Shown: positions 10,445 to 22,136 of the stretch, one piece after another
Layout of the letters: each line of letters starts with the position of its first letter
How positions within the stretch are numbered: position 1 is the stretch's first letter
Assembly (NCBI GenBank): GCA_027605045.1
Contig: JAQFWX010000033.1
Span: 124,001-188,000, forward strand
DNA length: 64,000 nucleotides
From: Phallus indusiatus
Taxonomy: Eukaryota; Basidiomycota; Agaricomycetes; Phallales; Phallaceae
Reading direction: 5' to 3'
The notes under the pieces: model-generated
What the model saw: the letters and a program-made list of their open reading frames with translations, nothing else
Databases searched by the model: none
Told to the model about the DNA's origin: nothing
Translations under genes and position numbers: made by a program

Positions 10445-13400
10445 ATGATTTTCCATCAACTCACAAATATTATAGATACAGTATCCCAAAATAAAAACAT
10501 CCTGCCCAGTTCTCCTGCTTCGGATCCAATACCACCAGCACAAGTTCCCTCGATCACTTCTGAAACTAGCTCCAGCCAATTGCTATTATGTCTCAACACT
10601 CCTTCAAACTTACCTTCAGTCATTATAAACCCTAATCCTAGTTCTACTCCCTCAACTTCTCCACCTTCAGCTGAAGTTACAAATACGAACTCAATACCAC
10701 TACCTCTCTCTACTTCCCCTGCTCTTCAGACGAATCCAAATGTATCAAAAGTAACCCCTGTAATACAGCCAGCAGTCAATTCAGGAAATCAGATTCACTT
10801 CCCTGGGCAGCCTCCTTTGAATCAAATTCCAACTATAGCAACTCAGGCAAATAAATCTAAATTACCCGAACAAACTGTAAACAAAGAAGCTCCACCCCAT
10901 ATAGGTGTAAATAAAGCTATTCCTCAAACAGAAATTAATTCTGTAAGTATTGTAAAATTCTAATAAAAAGAATGAATACTAAATATTTATATTTATAAAG
11001 AACTTATTATGGGATGGCTGGCCTGATGGCGATTGGAGTCAAATCTATACCCATGCTGAATTCGAGGAACTCGATAAATTTGCTGTACACTGGGCAATGA
11101 AAACTGGAGGTGGTGATAAATATGGCGATACAGAGGCCACTAATCCTATGAAAGGCAAAGTCACTCGCCGGTTTTGTCAAGGGGTTATAAAATGCAATAA
11201 CTCAAATTGCGAAATTCTTGTTCGCCCTCAAACGACTAGCCATGGTCTATCCAAACAATTACAAGAGTCATGTCGCTGTGGGTGGAGCTTACACCATATC
11301 ACCTGCCCTGTCGAGTCAAAGTATTATCGTTTCAAAGGTGGCTATTTATATCAAAATGGTGGCCACCACACACATCCTCGACCAGCATATATTTTACATC
11401 TACAACGGAAGGACCGAGATAAATTCGAGCAACTCATCCATATATATCCCAAAACAAGTGCACTCAAACTTGCTGTTGGAGTTGGTACCGACAATCAAAA
11501 GGCTACCGATATTTCCCCAATTTTTTTTAATGTCGATCGTATTCGATATGAAAAAAAAAAGATTGAACGACCTTTGGTTCAGGATACGAGCTTGGATGGC
11601 TTAACCGAATTCGATGAACAATATCCTGAATTTATGAAGTCGACACACTTGGGTTCTGTCACAGTCTTATCGTTTCAGACTTCATGGATGGCATGGCATA
11701 TGGTTCAAGAAACTCATCTTGCTGAACCAGTGAATGGATTCGTCACTGATGCTGCACATAATTTTTGGAAAGCATCAAATGTTCAGCTTATTATCAGTTC
11801 GGTGTACTCGCAACTTTTACACCGATGGATCCCCACACTTTTCTCATATGCGAATGGTGGAACTACCGAACACTACCAACTGCATTTTTACACCCTGTTC
11901 CAAACTGTACATGCTGAATGCACTCGCCGAAGCCTTCAAATGACAGATAAAATGCTTGCAACAGTTATGGATTTCAGTGTTGCCCAATCTAATGGCTTCG
12001 TTGCAGCATTTGTGCAATTTTGGGGGAGTATTCCTACCGATACCCGGTCACCTGAGGAGTTACAAACTGCAGCTAATGCATTGATCAAGGGGTGCTTACA
12101 GCATTTTCGTACAGGAGTAACTCGCTTGAAGAAAATCAGTGGTATCGTCCAGCCTACTTTGGCAGAAGCTTTCGAACAAAGAGCCCTTGCTTTATTGGAT
12201 GCCAATGATATTGCCGAATTCAACGAGAAGGCCTCACTTTTGACTCGTGAATTTCCAGGTGTACAGCCCTGGTTGCGATGGTGGAAACAGCAAGGGCCTG
12301 CTGAAAAAATATTCAAGGCTTTTCGGGTTATGGATGATGAAACCTGGGCACAACTTCCAGCGACAACTAATGCCGAGGAAGCTATGCATTTCAGCCTATA
12401 TCGGGCTGCTAGTAAAAAGAATGGGTTCATAGAAGGGTTGAAAGGGCTGTATCATTATGCGAAGTGGCTGATGGGCCAAAGTACAGCAGTTCGTGTTGGT
12501 ATGCCAACAATCTATGGTCAGCCTGAACCATGGAAAGCTACTGCAAAAGAAATTGGTCGGACAAAGTATACTCGTAATCGTAAAAAGCCAATCCCTAATG
12601 ATGGTAGACCACCCGATACTGCCAAGGCTCTGATGGTCGGAAAAACCCCTGTAACCCATTCTTTCCAAAGCTACCCTTGGAAAAATAATTCCTGCTGGCT
12701 CGACACATCTTTGGAGTTACTATACCAGGCTAGTCTTCTCATATCCAAAGAGTTCCAGGATGCTTTGGCTGGTTCTGATATATCAACTACAATCGGTTCA
12801 CTATATTATACCCTAAGCGAACGACATCTATTAGAAGCAGTGCATAATACCAGCTATGCAGACCTTTTATCACTAAAACGAGATCAATTCCGAAAGTTAT
12901 TAGAAGATAAGAAGCTCCTTGTAGGGATGAATGCTCCAGAATCATTATTCGGATGGCTTAATGGAGCAATTAGGGAGTATCGTTCCAAATATGATACTAT
13001 CACTCTCTTCGAAATCTATGCAATCGATATTCGTTCCTGCAAATTAGGAAATACCATGCATTCAAAAATCGAGAAAACCAGACGATTATCAACTCGCGAA
13101 CTACTTCCTGCCCAACACAAGGTCTTTCAAGGAAGCCTGCAAAAATGGTTTCAAAATTCTATCAGTTCCCCAGTCGTTGACAAGAATATTAGCTGTTGGA
13201 AAGCTACTGAAGGGAAAATTCACTGTATGGGCTCAGCGACACATACAACAGTGTGGCTCACACTTCCGACAATTCTTGTCATAGAATTTGATGGTACTGG
13301 AGGGGGGCCAGCATGGATTACTCCAAAAATACTACAGGGTGCTTCTGAATATCGGGACATCAAATACCATTTGATAGGCAAAGGCCATTACACATCATCA

Positions 13401-15523
13401 TCAGCACATTACACTGCTAGTTTCCAGAACAATCAGCATTTATACGAGTATGATGGTCTCAAGAACTCGGGAAAGCCCACTCGTATCCCTAAAGGCTCAC
13501 TAGCAACTCATGGTCAGGATTATACTATGAGTAATATCAATGCTGTCGTTTATATCTTGGAAAATCCTGTCACTTCTCAAGAACTCTATCACAAAATTCG
13601 GATTGCATGGGTTCAGCAGCATTACCATCTCATTCCAGATCCTTCTCAAAAAAACCAGATGCGATTCATTCCTGAGGATGAACATTTTTCTATTCTTACT
13701 CCAGAGGAGCGATTCTGGATGACCAACCCTTACGATGAGACTGTTATCGATTATGTCTCAAACCAGATACCTCCAACTCCATCTCCTAAAAAAGCACGAT
13801 TCAATGATTTCGTCCAATTGGAAGTGGTTGCATCGCAGGCCAGTGATGCCAGCCCCCCTCAGAAGAATATTCGGTCTAGCAAATTTCATAAGAAATTTCA
13901 AACTGTCAGGAGCGATGTAGAGACAGAAATGGAAACAGACATAGCCCCATCCTCACCTAGACCTCCCTCCAAAGATGAACTCATATCTGGGAATTCGCTT
14001 GCCAGCTTAACCAATACATCTGTACTTTCCGATTTCCCTATCAACTGTCGGTGTGGATTTCAAGGTGATGGCAATTCTCCTGATATTGACCATGAAAAGT
14101 GTGTTCAATGCTGGACATGCAATCAGTGGTCGCATATTGCCTGTCAGTATGATGGTCAAGCAAGCAGGCTATCTGCAAAAGCTCGGTTTACATGCCACGA
14201 TTGCGATATTTCAAACCTTGTGAATATGCTTCGGCCGAAATCATCCAGAAGGGAGAACCAGGCTTTCATCGAATTATCTAAACTGCCTCTTTCTGAACGA
14301 TTAATGTGAGTACAGATATTATATGCATATATATATATTAATTATATTTAGGCCTGGCAAAGGTGTATTAGTTCGCCATAAGAAATATCATTATCCAGCT
14401 CGATTAATCGCTCGTGATGAAAATTCGGGAGAATGGCGAATTAAGTGGTGGCGATTAAATCAATATGAATCCGATACCCCGAGAACATCAATTATAACCC
14501 CTCAAGATATCGTAGACTGCCTGTGGAATGATCTGAAATCCAGACGACTCATACGAGTAAGGATTCTATGAAGCTAACTATAACATTTTAATAATATCTA
14601 TCAGTTAGGAAAATGGAAAATGGCCTGCACATTAAATGGCGAAGAAGATATTATCCTTGACTTTGAGAATATCCAGCCAGATTCAGAGATCGTAAAGATT
14701 CTGTCACCCCATAAAAAGGAGCTGCATACTATTATGACTACTCCTAAAGAGGTTCCTTCAAGTTTATGTCCAGCTTTATCTTATTTGCGAGGGAAAACGA
14801 TTATTTTTTCCAGAAACATTGAAGTATCTTGGAAAAAAAACAGCATCGTTCCATTCACAGGATATCTCTCGCCAGAGGAATGTGCCAGTGTAAATGCTTT
14901 CATCTACAGGTACTTGCAACCAGCAAGTTCGAATCGTACCCGATGGCTTCAAAAGGCTGTAGTGGCACATGCCATTACTCTTATTATTTTGGCTCACAAA
15001 TTCAATAACTCAGCTGATGTTGGCAGCGATGAATATTTGAAATTACTCGAACAAGCTTGGGCTTTACAAACCGAGTCCAGGCCTATATCTAAAGGGGTAG
15101 ATGTAGATCGCGAGGCTATTTTCCTTTTAGAACGACGCATGTTTGAGACTTCAAAGGCAGGAGGTCTCGCTAGTCATCAACAATGGGGACTAGATGCTGG
15201 AACACACCAGGAAAAGTGGAGCCCCTATCCTGACATACCCGAAGAATGGAACCTCCGAGATTATGATGAACCAGAGGACGATATTTATGAAGTGAGTATT
15301 TATTTGATGGCTCAGCTATACTACTTATTCAATCTAATTATTTTAGACTGGCTCTAAATTTAGTGACGACGATAATGGTGGAGATAAAAACAATACTACT
15401 CGTTTAACTGTGGCTACAGTTCTAAAAAAACCAAGGCCAAAACCTAGAATGGTTTCAAGAATAGGAAAGCGAAAAAGAACTGAAGAGAATAGTGCCATTC
15501 CCACACCCAAAAAAAGGAAATAG
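10445..15523 (+). CDS. MULE transposase with GCM-type zinc cluster, USP-like protease domain and PHD-type finger
   Basis: Five exons (10445-10942, 11001-14305, 14352-14556, 14605-15291, 15347-15523), all phase-consistent, encode 1,623 residues. In the long second exon, counted from its first Met (11097), the order is as follows. A Cys/His cluster at 27-93 ends HHTH like GCM/WRKY-type DNA-binding domains. The DDE core has Asp218 (GFVTDAAH), Asp292 (VMDFS), the MULE-typical CxxH at 333-336 (GCLQH) and Glu427 (TTNAEE). A ubiquitin-specific-protease-like module follows, with a Cys box NNSCWLDTSLELLY (Cys533) and a His box GHYTSSSAHYTASF (His771). A C4HC3 PHD-type finger spans 984-1036. Downstream exons add a basic WRIKWWR segment resembling a chromatin-reader barrel and a C-terminal nuclear-localisation stretch (KPRPKPR...KKRK). 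The N-terminal Pro/Ser-rich exon is less certain and its start could differ. It would cut and paste the element in the nucleus. Confidence 0.85.
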
Positions 15524-15554
15524 TATTGAAAAAATTATATACATTCATCATTTA

Positions 15555-17218
15555 TTATTTCTTAGATAATTTTCCAGAAGCCAGCCTCGCTGATTTCCCT
15601 TTGAGAGCATTTGCTATAGCTATGTCATATGCCTTTTTGATATGGTTAGAAAATGCTATTACCATTCCCGATCTTGATGTAGTTGGTCTCGCTATAGTCG
15701 TTCCATGCCTATACTTCGGTTTGAAAATAAGGAGGGTATCGGCAGCCGACTCTACAAGTACTCGCAATGAAACATCGGTAAAATTACCACCAGCAGACTG
15801 GTTCGGTTGTAAGGGACCAAGTGAAGTATGCTTTACAGACCATGCGAATGCATACTCTGCATAACATGGGTCAGCATGTGTGGGGCTATGCAGAGAATAC
15901 ATAAGTAAGCATGTATAAGAAAGGGAGCGAATTTTACATACGCTGCATAATTAGTAGCAAAATATCCCTCACAAGGGCCTTTATTTACAGTAGGAAAGTT
16001 GAATTCCTGATCACCAACGATAATAGTGTAACCAGGAAAATCTGTACAAGCTAATCAATACCTTTAATTTGTACTGAAATTGCACTAACCTTTACCAAAT
16101 CTTGAATCAATTTCAGGCATACCCGATGACTCAATAGCTTTTTCAACGGACTCAACGACCTCTTGTGGAGCATGAGATCGTATAAGATGCCAAAAAACGA
16201 AAGTGCGCCAATCGCTTGTTCATCTTGTTGAGACTTGGCATCTATATCGAGCTTGGCCGATTTAAAATTGTTTACAAGGCCAAAAACCCGGCAGTGACGA
16301 GGCCCTGCATTGTATCCCAATTGAACCATAGTTCCGGGATGATTGGGCTATCATATATTAGCTTGAATGAGTTTAAAAAATATCAATCTTACCCGAACAT
16401 TCCGACGATATGCAACACCTGCCTGTATGATATGGTCCATCGACTTTAGAAGGGAAGGGTTATCGGAGACATTGCGAATAATTGCAAGCTCAATATCTCC
16501 TAAAAAAAGTATAAGAAATAAAATAAAATACTGGTTAATAGAGCATACCTTGCGAGTTGCAAATTATCGCACTCTCGCCAGCCTTCACCTTTTTCCACCC
16601 TGCCCCGACACCAACCACCCGCATTCTCCCTCGATCTTTCGGTGAAACGAACTGTTTATTACCTCGATCAACTAAAACTACTTTGGATTTTACGCATGGA
16701 ACGACATCGCGATTCCGAAGCAGCATCGGAATACCCATCTGGGCTGCTAGGGGTGCAGGTGACATCAAATTGAGAGACTTTACCTGTAGATTAACGCATA
16801 TATAGGCTAAACAATTACAGTATGACTGAAACTTACAAACTGCTTTTTTTCCCACTTTTTTCCTGCATGCTGATAGCGATGGAGCTCCTGATACTTGCGA
16901 TAAATAGCTACATGCCCAGGATCAGGCATGTTCGGGAGTAAAGGGAGTAGCTGTTCAACCTATATTCAATTTATTAGCAATTCTCATAGAATATTTCGTT
17001 AAAACATACCGAGTTTATTGTGTACTTATGCCTCAAATTATTGTTTATAGCCTGGATTGCAGCGAGTGTGCTTGGGGTAATATTACCAGCTTGCATATCG
17101 GTAATAAGCGGTGTTTCGGTGGCAATTTTGGCGAGAACTGTGAATTAAATCAGTTAGATATAAGAAGAGTTACGGATGACCTACAGTTTTGCTGTTTTTT
17201 GTGGTTTTTGGTAGACAT
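15555..17218 (-). pseudogene. Second MULE-encoded gene, unrecognised family, one frame break
   Basis: Eight minus-strand exons (17185-17218, 17010-17137, 16837-16959, 16549-16783, 16393-16499, 16090-16347, 15938-16041, 15555-15854) follow each other in phase except inside exon 6. There the upstream frame (PNHPGTMVQLGYNAG) and the downstream frame (SDWRTFVFWHLIRSHAPQE) differ by one base near 16206-16214, and no intron of suitable length can repair this. Product about 430 residues. Visible features are a basic N-terminus, a Val/Lys-rich central region and a Lys-rich C-terminus (IANALKGKSARLASGKLSKK). No DDE, protease or helicase motif seen. Its position tail-to-tail with the transposase inside the repeats suggests an accessory transposition function. 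The break could also be a sequencing error. Confidence 0.65.
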
Positions 17219-17588
17219 GGCAGCACTCGCGCGTCGACGCGACTGTACCGCGCCAGCCGAGTTTGAGTTACGTAAGCATTGTTCGAACACTTGCCTAACA
17301 CCACCACTTCGCGCGACCTACTTCACCCACACCCCAGTAACAGTTCTATTCTACCTCTTGTTGTTGTGCTCTGGGGTCAGGTGGGACAACAGGAAGGGTC
17401 CAGTCACAAGCTGGATTATGGATAGGCTGTTTCCGGGTCAAGGTGCTGGGGCAGGGGGCGCTGCAAGGCCTGCGGCAGGTGTGGGGGATTTAAGCAGGTG
17501 TAAGGGGTTTCAAAACAATGTATTAGCTATTTTACGAATATACTACAGTCCCTTGCGCAGCGTCGAGCCCCGGGGGCACTTGAAGCAG

Positions 17589-17664
17589 GTATTTAACTAT
17601 TTTTTTGCAGCGCGCGGCACTGTCGCGGTAGCGCGGCAGGCTGAGCGCTAAATTCTCGTAGCCC
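17589..17664 (-). repeat. MULE right terminal inverted repeat
   Basis: Read inward on the minus strand it starts GGGCTACGAGAATTT and mirrors the left end at 9555-9630. Confidence 0.8.
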
Positions 17665-17673
17665 TTGTGACCC
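17665..17673. repeat. Target-site duplication, right copy (TTGTGACCC)
   Basis: Exact copy of 9546-9554, immediately outside the right end of the MULE. Confidence 0.9.
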
Positions 17674-18421
17674 CAAGTTCACGCGTTCTCGGCGTCTGCC
17701 GCTTCCACCTCTACAATGTTGTTTTTCACTTGTTCCTTGCACCGCCGAACGACTCATCCAATATCTTTCTGTGCCTTCAAGTCCGTCACTCGGAGTCAAA
17801 AATAGTCCGTATGGCTGTCCAGTTGGGCTTTCTTTCGAAAAAAAGGCTTGGAGTTAGAATAACAACAATCAACGATGGCTTACACCTGAGTTATTTCAAA
17901 ATCAATAAGGTTTAAGCTTGATGAAGGATAGTTCTTGGCGTGGTGCTCAATCAGCATGGGAAAGTGGTGCTTTTTTCGAAATTTGGGCGATACCGGAGGT
18001 GGAGCGAATTTTGATTGAGAAACGCCGGTGCGTCGAAATTTCTCTTCTTTAGTTTTAGTGCGCGTATTGACGTCAAAACAGACATTTGGGTCTTGACTCT
18101 CGAAAATCTTACTCTTCAAGAGGGATCTTTGTATCATCAAATTCATGATCTTCCTTGGCTGTACTAATTATGAGCTGAATCAGATCCAGTAGCACTGGCT
18201 TGATTTTTTTTTTCTTTCGAAAAACAGGATGCTACTAGAAGCCATGGTCACATAAATATATACGGCATCACTGCCATTGAGCCACGGAACAGATATCTCA
18301 AGATCTTAGACCAATTTTGGCATGCTTGTTATTGCTTGTTGGTACGTATATTCAAGAATTCAAGATAAGAAGTGGGTATATAATCGCCTGACCCGACTAC
18401 CTTTGTCTCAAAAATACATAG
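17674..18421. other. Spacer, no gene recognised
   Basis: Short open frames only. This is pre-insertion host DNA continuing from before 9546. The last part precedes the membrane-protein gene at 18422. Confidence 0.3.
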
Positions 18422-20164
18422 ATGGATCCCGCGAACAGTACACTATCCGAAGCGGACATTCAGACTCTAATCCAGGAAGCATATATAAAGTCTGTACCCC
18501 TGCATTTTTCTATTATTCCACCTATTCATATCGGAAAAACAGTTACGTCTACAATATAATTACCATCGGTGTTATAGGTGGGCCGGCAACAGACGATTAG
18601 GAAGGAAGATATCTGACGAAACATCCTCAGCCCTCCTTATTTATACAACCTTGCTACAAATCTCACAGGAAGTCGAAAGCATATGGACTAGACGATTCAG
18701 CATCCCAAGCTTGCTTTACGTTCTTGCAAGATATCCCGTTATCATAACTCAAAGCATTTATTTCGTCATTAACCTTTTGCCTGAGAGTACCGTAAGTGGA
18801 ACAAGTTGTTTTTGCATACGAACTGAGTTATCTGATAAGTACTATACAGCCAGAACGGTAAGAATGTATTTGATTTTGGCGTCTACGGTCAATTTCTCAA
18901 GTTTCAAGGAACGCAGGACTTGCAACATTCTTTATAACGTCTCGAGTGCTTTTTCTATTTTGACATTTCTCGGTGTTCAAGGTAAGCTTTCAACGAATCA
19001 GTTCGTGAGGAGCATTAATAGGTAAACCGTCATCAGGCTTATTGGTCGCTCGAGCTTATGCCCTCTGTCGGGGTGGAAAAATTGTAACGACACTTCTGGC
19101 TTTCGCCTTCTTTGCTGGAGTCCTATTCCTTCTTTTAGGTAAACCGGATTTATTGATAAATATGATACATTATCAACTAAAAATTTGATTTTTTCCCCCG
19201 TAGAAGTGATACTTTTCGACACATGTACTTTTAATCTGTTGTAAGCAATCAAGTCTTCGTACACTTCAGGCTGATTTCCAGTACTGACTTTCTTTTCCTA
19301 GCGGTATGTTGGACATCGTTTTCGTTTACAACATTATTCGGTCTCACCAAACACCAATTCAAAGTTCCGACCTCCGAGAGAGTTATTGATCTCCTCGGAA
19401 ATATATTTGGCATTTTAATTGACGTTCTTTCGTTCTGCTTGTGTTTATACAAAGTATGGGGCACATGGAAATCAAAGCGCGATGCCAACCTTCACGGAGG
19501 AAATAACCTCGCTTCTATACTTTTCAAACAAAGTAGGTTATTCCAGTTATTTCGACCTTGAGCGCGAAATTTAATTTATGCTTTAGTTATATCACGGTTT
19601 TGGTGGGTTTATCTTGAACGTTGAAGGAGAATTTAGGTTTATATATATGTTTCATTGTTGTAGTTTTACGGTTATCATATCTGTAACGTATGCGATTATT
19701 GGACAGGTAACTTTCCTTTATTTCAGTTTAACCGTATCATTCACACCTATCTTTGTAGTTTTTGGCCGTGAGTATGATTTATCTAGGGAAGCAAAATTCT
19801 TCAATTGATCGCTGATTTTCACAGGATCCTATTATCACGGCGTCCTTGAGCTCAATCCAAGCCGGGTAAGCTACTTAACATCTCGATGTACGACTCGACC
19901 TAAAAGTTGATTTTTAGGATTTCCGTAATATTGATTTCTGATTTTACGTTGGCGCTTCGAGAAGATAATTCCTCCGTGATCGATGCCAATAATGCAACAT
20001 TTGTCACAATTCGATCGGTTCAGGATATGTTGCAGCAGATGCATCAGACGTTTGTTGTGGAGTTGGGAGATGAGGAAAGTTGTGAGGACTCTAGTGGTCG
20101 TGGATCGGTCACCAGGGTGAATTCCTCAAGGAGCTCAGGCTGCGGTGTTTCTGATACAGTATGA
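18422..20164 (+). CDS. Multi-span membrane protein resembling the fungal DUF6533-type seven-helix family
   Basis: The start MDPANSTLSEADIQ is followed by a GTACCC...CAG intron (18494-18542). The next exon carries ISDETSSALLIY and EVESIWTRRFSIPSLLYVLARYP, the pattern (helix, E-V-x-x-I-W, basic turn, helix, L-x-R-Y) of the fungal DUF6533 membrane family. Later exons give further hydrophobic spans: NVSSAFSILTFLGVQ, LLVARAYALCRGGK then LLAFAFFAGVLFLLL, and GNIFGILIDVLSFCLCLY. The last exon is a Ser/Glu-rich cytoplasmic tail ending GCGVSDTV. Exon borders between 18792 and 19900 are only partly resolved, so treat the outer limits as firm and the interior as provisional. Probably a plasma-membrane protein; ligand and role unknown. 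Confidence 0.6.
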
Positions 20165-20378
20165 GGAGCATTACGATCTTTGTTTCAAAAGTAAAAACAC
20201 AGGAGGATATAATTTAATAATAATAGCTATATATTTTGTAAATTATAATATCATTTAGTTTTGACCATAAGGGCACGTCTGACGTAGCGTGCACCTAGTA
20301 CTTCAGCTTCACTGTCATTCCCCGAGAGAAATTTATCATACACGAGTTCTTCCTATCATGAACAAGTTTTTACAGGTA

Positions 20379-22136
20379 TCAATCTAAGAATTGGTGACCA
20401 CTAGCAAATATACCTATATCGAGCAGTGCGACCTCATCCAGATTACGACCAACTGGGACAACTACAACCCCTCTTTGACGCAACGCAGCAACGACATTTT
20501 TGAATCCATTGTTGCCTAGGTAGCCTTTGTAATGGTTATCCAATTCTACTATTTGAGCTCCAGCCTTGGCGACGAAGTCTAATAAAAGTGCAGGTGGGAC
20601 GTAAGAGTCAGTAAGAATAATTCTTTTGATGGTTAACCTGACTGTCGGCGGAAAAACGGTCGGCGGGACAACTGTGATAAAGTGAGTTTCGTGAACATAA
20701 TACTGTGACATTTCTAAAGTGTGGAGACAGGGGAAGGCGTCATTGAAATCGGTGATCCACGAAGTGAGAACGTCCCAAGCTTTAAGGCATAATACCAGGT
20801 GTGTTGGTTTAGGAATGGTACGTATAAAGTCGAGAATAGGGGTTAGATATGAAAGGAATTCCGAGCCTTGTGGGAAGGAACCTGAGATACGAAATGGACA
20901 GTCTAAAGGGTTACTAATCCGATCAAGAGCAGAATAAAGATTGAACAAGCTGAGGTTTAAGTCGATGGATATGTATAAGTAGTGATGACCGATAAAGTGG
21001 GAAAATATACCGGAAGGTACTGCTCCGAAAATGTGGAAATGGGTGTTCGAGATCGGCTCAGGCTCAGGCAGTGTTAGGTTCAGACGATGAACATAGATCA
21101 AATTAAACTCGGACAGGAATGTTAACGGTCGGATGCAGGACGATAACCTGGTGATATAATCATAGCTTGAAACCCCCGTGCCAGACAATATGAGTCGTTT
21201 GAGGTTAGGAAAGTCTAGCGATTCTGCCGTTGATGTCGACGCGGTCGTGACGGAGGTGAGATTCTGAAGGTCTGAAATACGAAATTCGAGCTCGCATAAG
21301 AAGGGACAGTTGGTCATAAATTGTAGTAGATGAGATAGTGTGGGCGGGTTGATTGGAAGGTAAAGTCTGAAGTGTGTCAATTTGTTGTGAGGAAGTTGGG
21401 GCCACGGTAAGTCTAATCCTCGAAGGTTGAGCTCTCTAAGACGCAGATAGTCTAATCGGAGAACATCATTTAAGTTGACTGATTTCATTGGTGTGGTCAT
21501 TGCTGTAACGGGGCCGAGGCCGCGCACCTCGATATCCAAGCGACGTAGTTGAAGTGGGTGCGATCTAGTAGAATTTTGAAAGACATTCATAATTTGATCG
21601 AGTCTGAAGTCCGAAAGATGCAGAGTCAAAGAAGACAAACGAGGTAAAATAGAATCTGCTTTGGACGCGAGATATTGTATGTGTGGACTGGGTCTCGGAT
21701 CGTCGATGGTGCGCCAATGGAATGTCTGAGTGGTCCACGAAAGCGCGAGAGGAGCATCCGCAGATCGATCCACGAATAAATCGATTATTGAATGCTTAGT
21801 GTCTAGATCTATGAACTTCCATAAACCTGGCCATCCCAACGCGGATTTCCTCCAATGACAACAAACGTGAGAAATCGTCATAGAGGCCCTCATAGGACGG
21901 GCTGAGTCGTAGATTGCTAATGTGAAGATTGTGTAGAGTATGTCGGGTATCACTTGATTTATAGCGACTTTGTAGTTGCGAAGTTCCATGTCTTTGGCAT
22001 TGCTTGTGCTTGCATCAGTAATATGTTTGTCTTCAAGCTTTGAGCTGGAGGTAATCCGCTCATGAGCGTAAGTTTGAGTTAAGGAAGACAGTTTGGTGTG
22101 TGAATGTTGTTTATTCGTGCGCCATTTGAAACACAT
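20379..22136 (-). CDS. F-box protein (Agaricomycete type), single exon
   Basis: Uninterrupted 585-codon frame starting MCFKWRTNKQ. The F-box-like segment is at about 59-111 (INQVIPDILYTIF ... ISHVCCHWRKSALGWPGLW), with the typical HVCxHWR and WPxLW signatures of expanded mushroom F-box families. Behind it, Leu-rich irregular repeats (LSSLTLHLSDF, LRELNLRGLDLPW, LKRLILSGTGVSS) suggest a solenoid for substrate binding. It should act as a Skp1-Cullin-F-box adaptor; the substrate is unknown. Met50 is an alternative start that would leave the F-box intact. A related gene lies at 53445-55069, about 31 kb away on the other strand. Confidence 0.85.
   Translation of the reverse strand: MCFKWRTNKQHSHTKLSSLTQTYAHERITSSSKLEDKHITDASTSNAKDMELRNYKVAINQVIPDILYTIFTLAIYDSARPMRASMTISHVCCHWRKSALGWPGLWKFIDLDTKHSIIDLFVDRSADAPLALSWTTQTFHWRTIDDPRPSPHIQYLASKADSILPRLSSLTLHLSDFRLDQIMNVFQNSTRSHPLQLRRLDIEVRGLGPVTAMTTPMKSVNLNDVLRLDYLRLRELNLRGLDLPWPQLPHNKLTHFRLYLPINPPTLSHLLQFMTNCPFLCELEFRISDLQNLTSVTTASTSTAESLDFPNLKRLILSGTGVSSYDYITRLSSCIRPLTFLSEFNLIYVHRLNLTLPEPEPISNTHFHIFGAVPSGIFSHFIGHHYLYISIDLNLSLFNLYSALDRISNPLDCPFRISGSFPQGSEFLSYLTPILDFIRTIPKPTHLVLCLKAWDVLTSWITDFNDAFPCLHTLEMSQYYVHETHFITVVPPTVFPPTVRLTIKRIILTDSYVPPALLLDFVAKAGAQIVELDNHYKGYLGNNGFKNVVAALRQRGVVVVPVGRNLDEVALLDIGIFASGHQFLD

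Larger units (their letters stand above)
9555..17664. mobile_element. Complete Mutator-like (MULE) DNA transposon, 8,110 bp
   Basis: The element is bounded by inverted ends (GGGCCATGAGAATTT on the left, GGGCTACGAGAATTT read inward from the right) and by a perfect 9-bp target duplication. Imperfect similarity between the termini continues for about 70-75 bases (GC-rich CCGCGCTGCCGCGAC against CCGCGCTACCGCGAC). Inside are two convergent genes whose stop codons are 31 bp apart: the transposase (10445-15523, plus) and a second conserved gene (15555-17218, minus). Both genes are AT-richer than the host DNA. The transposase frame is open and all its splice junctions look usable, so the element may still be active or only recently silent; the partner gene has one frame break. 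Confidence 0.9.

Noticed and set aside
16206..16267. An extra intron (GTAAAC...ACAAG, 61 bases) to repair the second MULE gene
   Set aside because: Removing it leaves the wrong phase, and no other AG in range gives the right one.
17028..17651. 207-codon plus-strand frame near the right MULE end
   Set aside because: It lies antisense to the first exons of the second MULE gene and runs into the terminal repeat; no features of its own.
9555..17664. KDZ-class transposon (Kyakuja/Dileera/Zisupton), common in mushrooms
   Set aside because: The CxxH between the second Asp and the Glu, the GCM-type zinc cluster and the 9-bp duplication all point to a Mutator-like element.
9472..17799. Host gene interrupted by the MULE (a minus-strand frame that crosses the empty site)
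   Set aside because: Rejoining the flanks with one copy of the duplication gives only about 70 open codons without an ATG or recognisable feature.
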